From assembly GCA_015179125.1 (NCBI GenBank), contig WHVA01000413.1:39418-103417 (forward strand): a stretch of DNA of 64,000 nt, given 5' to 3'. Position numbers and translations under genes: made by a program. How positions within the stretch are numbered: position 1 is the stretch's first letter; each line of letters begins with the position of its first letter. Origin of the DNA: Gautieria morchelliformis (taxonomy: Eukaryota > Basidiomycota > Agaricomycetes > Gomphales > Gomphaceae). Positions 56,301-64,000 of the stretch are shown here, piece after piece. The notes beneath the pieces were generated by a model. The model saw nothing but the letters and a program-made list of their open reading frames with translations. It searched no databases and was not told the DNA's origin.

Positions 56301-57299
56301 GGGATTCGACCCAGGCTCCAACTCGATGGCATGGTCCCACAGTTTCCGCGGAGGCAGGGCATCAAACGACTCCTTGGAGAAGACGTCCTCAAACTCCCGC
56401 AGGTACTCCGGAATTTCCGCCTCCACTCTATCATACCTCTTAGAGGCTTCAGCAAGGCGTTGCGAAATATTTCCGGTGGCGCGGATGTGTTCCGCCTCCG
56501 GCGGAAGGTTTACGTACAGCAAGCGCTCCCCTTCCGTCAGAGCGTCTTCCAGGCCGAGTCGGATGGCGTCGGAATCGGACTTGGAAGGGGGATCCGGGTC
56601 AATTCCGTTCCGAGTCTTCTTCTGCAAGCAGGATGGGGCCGGAACGACATGTCTGTATGAGCCGTTCGGTCTTCCGCTGCTCCTGGTGCTCCTTCCGCGC
56701 TTCCGACCGACACATGTGACACTTGGCTGGACATCGACTCATCAGTACCTTCCGAGTCTGCCAATTGATCTCTGGGTTGTGCTCTTGAAGCCAGGTAAAC
56801 CCAAGGATGATGTCTTGCTTCCCCAGGCTGGTGACAGCGAAGGAAGTGCGTTCCGAGTGTCCATCGTAGCGGAGAATTGTGTCCACTATCTCCGTGATGG
56901 ACCCTGCCTCATTGGGGCTTCCATCCACATTGAACACCGGGATTGCACGTTGCAACTTCCGCGTGGTCAGTCGGTTCCGTTCCACATAGTCCCGGTCCAT
57001 AAACTGACCAGTGGCCCCGCAATCGACAAGGGCGGGTCCGGATTTGACTTCCGCCGTATCTGTCGTCTGGATCTCTACCTTAATGACTAGTGACTTGGGC
57101 CAGGGGTGGCAGCAACGACATAGCGCTTCGGAAGGCGTCTCTCCCAAGGGCGGATGCGGGATAGACGGGGTGTCGGATTTGGCTTTTGTGTGACTTTATC
57201 CGGTGGGTCTGTATGAAGTGAGGGGAGTCGGGGCTTTTCATTCTCTACTTCAAGACAGGCAAACCGGTTATGTACAGGCAGCAGGGGCACACATCTCAC
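53397..57299 (-). pseudogene. GypB Pol, broken by a single-base frameshift in RT
   Basis: Protease-like LVDCGATGQFMDRDY (near 57,025), RT (DYRALNAITIKNRYPIPLIS, MFFGLTNSPATFQTMMNDI), then a one-base loss in a run of T about 55,880 shifts the frame before CVYLDDILIF. From there 900 codons stay open: RNase H (FFSKSLSPVERNYEIHDKEM, WTDHKNLEYFR), integrase HHCC and core (CDLCLRTKAQRHPPVGELVP, DTISVDFIVELPESHGYDAI, VVSDRGPQFVAELTRELYHL), and a chromodomain (LQFLVKWEGYGYEENSWVPE). A further shift lies near 56,600. GypB is younger or better kept than GypA. Confidence 0.88.
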
Positions 57300-58465
57300 C
57301 CGCTGCGCGTCACAAAATCCGACGCATCTTCCGCTTCCGATGCGCCATGTTCCGCATTTTCGGAAACTCCTTCCGCAGTAGGCACTCTGCTTATGTCCGC
57401 AAGTGCGAGGAACTCTGGAAGGCGCTCGAGTTTCTCCTCTGTGGTCATAAGCCGGATGTCAAATGCTTGGGGGCACTCGCGGGCATAGTGGCCTGGTTGT
57501 TGACATCGGAAGCAGGTGATAGTTCCGCGGCCTTCTCCGCGCATGCGGTCAACATCCATCGGGGCAGGGCCACTCTTCGAGGGAGGAGGGCTATGGTTCC
57601 TAATAGGAGCGGGCGGAGAAAGCGTCGGAAATACTTTCCGCATGGGAATGAATGCGCTTCCGGATTTTGGCACAGGTGGAGTAGGACGAGTGGAACTGCG
57701 CGTCATATTCCGGCTCGTCTCCACGAAGGCCTCATTTGCTTCCCTGTTCCGGGACACCCTCTGTGCAGCTTGGTACCACCCTTCCGGGTCATCAAAGTCC
57801 GGAGCTCCATCCCCAAGCAGCGCAACTTGGTTCTGGAGTGTCGGATCGAGTCCTCGTCGGAATTTGATGACGATCGTCTTGTCGTCATCATACTCCGCAA
57901 GGTCGATGAGCTCCTGGAAGCGATCGATATAGTCATCGACCGGATCCTTGGCCTGGTACCAGCTGGTCCCCTCGAGCTTCGTAAGGGCTGTGAGCTGCTC
58001 ATTTTTGGGCAGAACTGGTCGGAAAATGTTTTCTCGAAGGCGTCCCAGTCCGGAAGTGTTCCCCTTGCCCTTTGCTTCATGTCGGATCACCTTGTTTGCA
58101 AAACGGGATGCGCGGTCCGATTGAAAAAGGACAATGCCAGTGAATCCGAGCCTGGTCGTTCGGAAAGAGGTCTCCGACAATTGCGAAGTAGATGCTGCAT
58201 GTGTTGAAGAATGCGCGTCCCTTCTCCCGATCTCCGTCAAAGTCCGCCGGAGTTGCGGGTTTGACCTTTGCTAACTTCGCGGACATCTCTCTTCCGCTAG
58301 TTCCGCTTTTCCGAAATCCGGATCATCCAGCATTTCATTTCCACCACCTTGTGGAATATCTAACTTAGCCAAAATCGCTTGTAAGGCTGTTTCAATCGCG
58401 TCGGTCTTCATCCGGTTCCGCGTCAATTCCTCCTCCATATTCCGAAGACGATCGTCCGGATCCAT
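57296..58465 (-). pseudogene. GypB Gag, frameshifted
   Basis: ATG at 58465 (MDPDDRLRNMEEELTRNRMK), then frameshifts near 58,280 and 58,120, a capsid region (DPVDDYIDRFQELIDLAEYD, KFRRGLDPTLQNQVALLGDG) and an intact zinc knuckle CFRCQQPGHYARECPQAF. It ends DASDFVTRSG with TGA at 57298-57296 overlapping the pol frame, as in GypA. Confidence 0.85.
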
Positions 58466-58634
58466 GTGGAAGGAGAAATATGGGACGGGATTTCCGGGGT
58501 TGGGAGCTCGACGTAAGAAGAGGGCTGTCGTACGCTGTGTGTGCGGAAGAGGTTGCGATCTCCGAGTCGCTGTCTCCGATTCCGAACGCACCTATGGCGA
58601 ATGCAACGCAGTACGACCCCGGTCCTCTAGGGAG

Positions 58635-58644
58635 AGACTTTTCT
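58635..58644 (-). promoter_or_regulatory. GypB predicted self-primer binding site
   Basis: AGAAAAGTCT on the minus strand, two bases after the 5' LTR. It is a perfect 10-base complement of AGACTTTTCT at the predicted RNA start in the LTR (opposite 58785-58776 and 53073-53064). Confidence 0.55.
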
Positions 58645-58646
58645 GC

Positions 58647-59130
58647 TGTAAGGGCAACCCTGGCTAGTTGTGGAGATCACACTACCACACAACTGACAAG
58701 GGGAAATCCAAAGTTGTATAAATGAACAGAGCATACAAGAGAGGGGATTCTCACCTGACAAGGGGAAATCCAAAGAGAAAAGTCTAAGGACCCCCAATGT
58801 CAGCGAGCCCGTATTATACGCTGTGCAGCCAGGGACAATGCTTGGCACCCGCCATCAACCCTGCATCTCCCTGACACCCTGACCCTTGATCAACCCTTGA
58901 TGCCACCTATTACGCGAGTCGCTTGATTTCTGACACTGTTCCGAGGTGGAAGTCGGAAATTGGAGTGGAACTGGCAAGGTGAGCAGAACTGGTGGAAGTT
59001 CTCCCAGAAGCGTAATCATTTCTGAAAGCGGAGGCGGAGATGGAATCGGAACCGGAAGCGGAGTCGGAAATGGAGTCGGAACTGGGTGTGGTGTCGGAAC
59101 TGGAAATGGAAAACAGGGTGTCCCCTGACA
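58647..59130 (-). repeat. GypB 5' LTR
   Basis: 484 bp, similar to the 3' LTR but with an additional CGGAA-type tandem segment. It interrupts the LINE reading frame after YYLAIASQECSTPL. Confidence 0.88.
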
Positions 59131-61698
59131 TCAGCGGCGTAGAGCATTCTTGGGATGCGATGGCCAGGTAGTATCTTCTCATGTACTTAGCTGTCACACC
59201 TTTTGTCGGCTTCATGAGCCTCCTGTATTGTGCGATGTACATCTCGCCGCCCTTCTTGAGCACGTAATTGACGTGCTCTTTGAAACGCAGTTCCTGGTCA
59301 ATGATTACCCCCAGGAACTTGTGGTGGCTACGGGCTTGATGACTTGCTGTCCTATCATGATGGACGGCCTGGTTATCGGTCTGTTTTCCTTGGGCTTTCC
59401 TGGGTCGCACTCTCGCCTTCTGGTGAGTCCCATAAGCCCGAACTTGTCCACCGCGAACATGCACTGGTGCTGTTCGGCCCAGTCGCTGGCTCCGTCATTT
59501 CTGCACATGATGCCCTTTAACTTGTCAAAAGCCTCTTGTAGATCTTTCCCTTCCGCTATCAGCGTGGTATCATCTACGAAACCGACACAATCTTCCCCGT
59601 TCTTCCGTTTGACCGTTTGAGTAGATCTGCATTATAGAATTGGTATGCTATGGCTGAGATTGGGCATCCCTGGTCCATCCCTCGGCCTACAAGCCTGGCT
59701 GGGGCGCTGAATTTGTCGAAACTTATTGTGCTCTCCCTGCCTTCCACTCTTCTTCGTATCCACTTGGTGTATTCTTGTGTATTTCCCTGCGATGCATATT
59801 GTGTGTCAGTCGGTCTAATATGACGCTGGGGAAAGCCCCCTTGATATCCAAGAACAACAGGCCAATTACCCTTCCCTTTCTCCAAGCATCCTTGGTTGTG
59901 GCAATGGTGTAGTGGAGAGTGTCGGTGGTGGTGCGTCCCGGCCTGCAGCCAAAATGGTTCTCTGGGAGCAGGTGGTGCCGTTCTGTCATTTTGATGATAT
60001 CTTCAGCTATGCAGGCTGAGATGACTTTCCCTAATGTATCTAGCAATGCTATGGGGCGGTATGACCCTGGCAGCGTGTAGTCGCTTTTTCCTGGCTTGCA
60101 AAGCACTCGGGTGACTGAGTTTCTCCATTCTGCCGGGTAGATGTCGAGCTCGAACGTGGCACGATATAGCGGTCCTATATAAGGTAGCAGCGTGTCAACA
60201 CACTGTTTATTAACACATTGGGAATACCGTTCGCCCCGGGGGCCTTAATTGGATTGAGCTTTTCTACCGCTCTCTTTATCTGTTCATCTGTTATCGGTGC
60301 GTAGTCGAAAGCCGGCTGTGGGTACTGATAGCCCTCTGTACTGCCTCAGCATCCACTCTTGCCTCTGGGAAAAGCGTGCTGAAGAGCATGTCCGCCTTCT
60401 GCTTGTTTGTGTCTGCCACCCATTTGGACCCATCTTCCCTTTTGTCTGTGAGGGTTGGAATGCGTGTCCGCGCTCCGTCAGTTGGGTCTGCTGAGGCGTA
60501 TTTGTGAGCCGTCCACACCGTCTTCTGATCCACCTCCAGGAACACTTCCCAGTGATGCTGCTTCGCTTTTTCTATCTTGCTCGTGTATTGGCTCCTCGCT
60601 CTTCTATAGTCCTCATGTACCCTGTCTGCTGGGTCGTGTCGCTTGGAGTACGCTTTCCTTCCCAGCCTCCTAGTGTCCGCCCTGGCTTTGGTCAGTTCCA
60701 GCGACCACCAGCGTTTCATGTACGGAGATGACTTAGTTTTGGGCACTAGTTCCTCTACCGTCTCCAATATGACTCCCGTGAGCATCTCAAGGCTTCTTTG
60801 GAAGTGCGCCTTGTCCCCTGGTGTTGGGTCGCTGATCCTATTTTTCAGGCGCGCCTCGAGCTCCTTGTTGAACTCCTTCCAGTCGGTCTATCTAAAATTG
60901 GATTTGGGAGCAAACTCGACCCTTCTGAGTGAGATGTCTATCGTCGTGTCGACCGGGAAGTGGTCGCTTCTGGCTGGTCGGTCTTCTGGAACTGTCATGC
61001 AGCTGATGATTTGTTCTAGCATTTCTGTGGAGATAAACACATTGTCAGTTCGCATGTGGTTCCCAGTAGTCATGGCTCTTAGCTCTTAGCGTTGGTATTT
61101 CTTTCGGCAAAGCCCTCTGCATGTCGTGGTCTGCGATCGCGTTTAGTAGCAGCTGCGCTTCGTCTAGGTTGTTGCGGGTACACAGGTGTGAGTTTCTGTT
61201 CTCGTCCCACATCGGGTGATGCCAGTTGAAGTCGCCCAACCATACGCTCCCACATATGTCATCGCTCTGCCCCTGTCCTTCTTTCTCCATGGTTCGTATA
61301 TGTCTCTGTAAATCTCTTATGCTGTCAGAGTGGGTACAGTCACAATATATGTTGTATATTAGCACGTTACTGGCGCTGGTTCTTATTCTAACTGCTGTGA
61401 CGTCTGGCGTTCCTACGTCCACGGCCGCCCAATCATTTGTGATTGTATCCTTGTTGATGAGTATCATGGACCTCGTTCGTTTGGCCCTGTCCTTGAAAAG
61501 CGTGTTGGGGTATATCGTGTACCAGTGCGAGGTAGCCCTGGAGTTTCCGAGAAAGTCAATGTACGGCTCTTGTATCGCTATTATATCATATTTGCTAGGG
61601 TGGCACTTAGCTAGGAGGTCTGCGGTCGCCGTGAGCGACTTGTTTACGTTCTGTTGTCTGACCCGCAAGTATTTTCTGAGTGTGTCGTCTTCACTCAT
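59131..61698 (-). pseudogene. LINE ORF2 (endonuclease-reverse transcriptase), 3'-truncated
   Basis: ATG at 61698 (MSEDDTLRKYLRVRQQNVNK) opens an APE-type endonuclease (IIAIQEPYIDFLG, VWLGDFNWHHPMWDENRNSH, RSDHFPV). RT follows (YRPIALLDTLGKVIS, LLFLDIKGAFPSVI, GMDQGCPISAIAYQFYNADL, VDDTTLIAEG) and a post-RT region HKFLGVIIDQELRFKEHVNY. Frameshifts near 61,060, 60,250 and 59,600 and a stop near 60,890 break it. The C-terminal part after QECSTPL is missing, replaced by GypB. Confidence 0.85.
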
Positions 61699-63384
61699 CC
61701 CCGATATAAGTCCGTGTCGTTGTCCTCTCGCTGTTGTCCTTCTGGTGGCTCTCCCCCTATGCCGTACTCATCCAAGCGTGCCTGTCGTCCCTCTCCACTT
61801 GCCCAGCCGGCGTCGCGATGTCCTCTTGGCGGGTTGCCTCCTCTGTTTCCCTCACGCTGCCCCCTCCCCCCTCTAACTACATTCCACTCCCCGCATTGTT
61901 GCATTTCTGCATTCTGTCTCCTGATTGCGTCCTGCTCGTTAAATTTCCTAAGGAGCTCGCCCGCGTCTTCGACCTGCCTCCCATCTCCTTGCTGCTCCCA
62001 GGTCCAGGGGCTGTCTCCAGGGAAATATTTGTATGTGTGTTCCGCGTCTGTTCTTTCTATCGCTTGGCATGCCGCTTTGAACGCAGGGCAAGTCCGGTCC
62101 CAGGACGCGTGCCCATGTTCATCGCAGTTCACGTACTTGAACTTGCTCGGGTCTGTTTCCTCGCATTGTGCTGTCCTGTGGGGTTTGCCACATGTGCCGC
62201 ACTTCTCCATCTCCGTGCACTCGGCAGCCATATGCCTGGCATTGTGCTTCTGACATTTCAGGCACCGTCGGGGTTCCTTTTTCATTCTCCTTGCCCAGGT
62301 ACGCTTGCCCGCTATTATCATTCCGTCTCTGATACTCTGATTTGCTGCCTCTGTGGTCGCGAACTTCGCTATGATATGCGCCGACCTTTGTCCCTCTGTT
62401 CTCCGGTGTACCGGCTTGATCCATCTTGTCGATATGAGAGTGCTGTCCGGCAGCATCGAGTCGCGCTCGATCTTTCGAAGTTCGGCGAGGGCATCTGGTG
62501 TATGGGTGAGCGGCACTACTCTACTATGACTGATACCGCCCTGTCTTTGATGACCGCTCTCCCGCTGAACTTTTGTAGAAATTCCCCTTTGTGAGCTTGT
62601 ATCCACGTCGCCGTGTCTGCCGTGCGCAGCTCAAAGACTATCCCTCCGTTGGCTAGTTTCTTGGCCCCCACGAAATACACCCCGTTGTTGTCATCCGTCC
62701 GATCGAGCTGGTCTGCGGCTTCGTTGGCTTTCGCCACGAGTTCCTGTTCCGAGAGAGTAGCAAGTGCGTTTTGTTCGGCTCTCGGGTCGTTGTCGATCAG
62801 GATCTGACGTTGACGTGCTTTTGCCCTGGCCAGGTTGTTGGGGTGTGATAGTGGGACATTGCCCCTCAGCGCCGCTGCGTACGTCGTCCTTGGTGCCCCT
62901 CTTCCGATCTCTCCCTCCTCCCCCCTTTGAGCTCTGTTCTCCTCCTCCATTCGCCTAGCCACTTCCTTCAGCACCTCCCGAGCAAACTCCGTTAAGTTCC
63001 TCGCCGTCTCCGTCGCTGCTTCTACGTTGTCTATGGTCGGTCTCAATTTTTCTTCGACGTAGTGTTGGGTCGCCTCCCCGACCCCTTTGGCCGTCTCGTC
63101 CATCATTAGCACTGCTACTGACCTTATGCCTTCCTGTAGAGTTTTCCCTGTCGTACTGTGTGCCAGCGACACAGTATGTAGCTAAGCAGCCCTGTGGTTA
63201 GGTCGTCCTCCTTTGCGCAGAAACCGTGCTTGTCTAGGAAGCTGCGCGCTCCTTCCTAGGTCCGGACTGCCATGTATGGGTCCGCTATGAGTTCTGCCCT
63301 GGACTTGCTGCCACCCTGTTGGTTGTTGGCCCGCGTTCTGTGTTGAGACGCAGTGTGCGTCGGTGGGTCTGCGCTCGGTGGCAT
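61695..63384 (-). pseudogene. LINE ORF1 (Gag-like, three zinc knuckles)
   Basis: ATG at 63384 (MPPSADPPTHTASQHRTRAN), an in-frame TAG after MAVRT, a frameshift near 63,165 (SYILCR / SLAHSTTGKTL) and another near 62,560. The middle is helical (EAANQSIRDGMIIAGKRTWA). Three CCHC-type knuckles are readable: CLKCQKHNARHMAAEC, CGTCGKPHRTAQC and a variant NCDEHGHASWDRTC. It ends TDLYRG with TGA at 61697-61695, overlapping the ORF2 ATG. Confidence 0.85.
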
Positions 63385-63725
63385 GCCCCTTTGGATCGCT
63401 TCTTTTTGTAGAAGCGTTTTTTAGAGTTGCTTTGGTGTGTCTATGATAGCGTTCGTCCTTTCTATCTAGTGTGTGTGTGTGAAAAAGTGTTTTGGTTTTG
63501 GGACGTTATGGTGGGCGTGAGAAAGTTTGTTCGCATATAAACTTGACGTCATGTAAGCGCACTTGGCACTCATTGACGACTTCGTGCGGTGTCAGCATAA
63601 CGACACATGAAAATCAACTGCGACAAAGCTCACTGATGGCTATTAAGATGAAGCAGATCCGGGGTATTGCTTATAAACAAGGGGACGACCAAGCGAGATA
63701 ACATGAGACATCTCCGCTGTCCAGC

Positions 63726-63912
63726 TCACTCGCCAGAGTTTGCATGTGTCGGTGATTCTAAAGCGACGTCGGATGATCTCAGCAGGCGTGCTGGCTCGTG
63801 TCAATGTTGCTGGATATAGCGACAGGGAACTTTCTGATTCTGGCGGCAAGTCCTGACGTGGGAAGAGGTCGTATGAAGAGACCTCGAATTTCGATAGGAA
63901 GCACAACGACAT
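63726..63912 (-). CDS. Possible first exon of a host gene
   Basis: ATG at 63912 gives MSLCFLSKFEVSSYDLFPRQ and continues through PAEIIRRRFRITDTCKLWR to a GTGAGC donor near 63,730. The composition resembles host exons, and the frame is clean. If real, the gene runs left into the LINE and was broken by it. Product unknown. Confidence 0.3.
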
Positions 63913-64000
63913 GGTACCCACCGATATCGTGCACTCAGTGTATCGGCTGTGACGCTGATGGTAGAGCTGTGCCCGGGTGGCCCGGGAAAGCCAAGGGCGA

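Larger units (their letters stand above)
52934..59130 (-). mobile_element. GypB, degenerate Ty3/gypsy chromovirus
   Basis: Minus-strand element with LTRs at 52934-53396 and 58647-59130, each TGTCAGGGGACACCC to TTGCCCTTACA. The flanks AAGAC (left) and TCAGC (right) do not match, so there is no target duplication: the left flank is element X, the right flank a LINE. A polypurine tract AGAGAGGGGGTGA lies beside the 3' LTR. Confidence 0.9.
59131..63505 (-). mobile_element. Non-LTR retrotransposon (LINE, Tad-like), 3'-truncated
   Basis: Two-ORF LINE in minus orientation with a 5' leader of about 120 bp upstream of the ORF1 ATG at 63384. The 5' edge is placed near 63,505 by the change in composition, and no target duplication was found. 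The 3' end is lost at the GypB junction. The APE endonuclease plus zinc-knuckle ORF1 suggests the Tad1/I group, but the clade is an inference. Confidence 0.75.

Noticed and set aside
54779..57090. Long plus-strand frames across GypB
   Set aside because: These are complements of the GC-rich pol and gag frames and have no domain of their own.
61226..62594. Long plus-strand frames (up to 286 codons) across the LINE
   Set aside because: They are antisense to recognisable endonuclease and zinc-knuckle ORFs, so they are shadows.

Overview
This window reads as a dikaryotic filamentous fungus, most likely a mushroom-forming basidiomycete (Agaricomycetes). Nearly every host gene is cut by several 50-65 bp GT-AG introns, the recognisable proteins are fungal types (Swr1, Erv2, Fsh1, Sfc1, Kap104), and the repeats are chromodomain Ty3/gypsy, Ty1/copia and LINE elements of the kind common in that class. 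The species cannot be named from the sequence alone.

Bases 1-29,700 are a compact, gene-dense block of conserved housekeeping genes with short intergenic gaps: DPH5 (diphthamide synthesis), ERV2 (ER sulfhydryl oxidase), cytosolic asparaginyl-tRNA synthetase, a SulP/STAS anion transporter, an Fsh1-type serine hydrolase, an intronless metallo-beta-lactamase-fold hydrolase, a multi-pass J-domain membrane protein, the chromatin remodeller SWR1, an atypical homeodomain protein, the succinate/fumarate carrier SFC1, the KDEL receptor ERD2, transportin KAP104 and a tRNA-Thr(CGU). They share no single pathway. ERV2, ERD2 and the J-protein belong to the secretory system; NARS, DPH5 and the tRNA belong to translation.

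Bases 30,780-50,340 are a Russian-doll nest of retrotransposons. An old solo LTR (family T) contains a degenerate Ty3/gypsy element (GypA) and a second T LTR; that LTR contains a third, which in turn contains a copia solo LTR and a complete, apparently very young copia element with identical LTRs and an uninterrupted polyprotein. GypA itself has taken four further solo LTRs. Eight nested insertions plus GypA can be read with 5-bp target-site duplications.

Bases 50,340-52,930 hold the strangest segment: a gene for an unrecognised ~670-codon protein whose coding and flanking DNA is packed end to end with perfect short inverted repeats. Bases 52,934-59,130 are a second, degenerate gypsy element (GypB), and 59,131-63,505 are a 3'-truncated LINE. 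The last 500 bases may begin another host gene.

Both gypsy families show a coherent set of signals in the LTR and leader: a TATA box 33 nt upstream of a predicted RNA start, an RNA 5' end complementary to the primer-binding site (Tf1-like self-priming, with a compensatory base change between families), and a predicted intron flanked by direct repeats.
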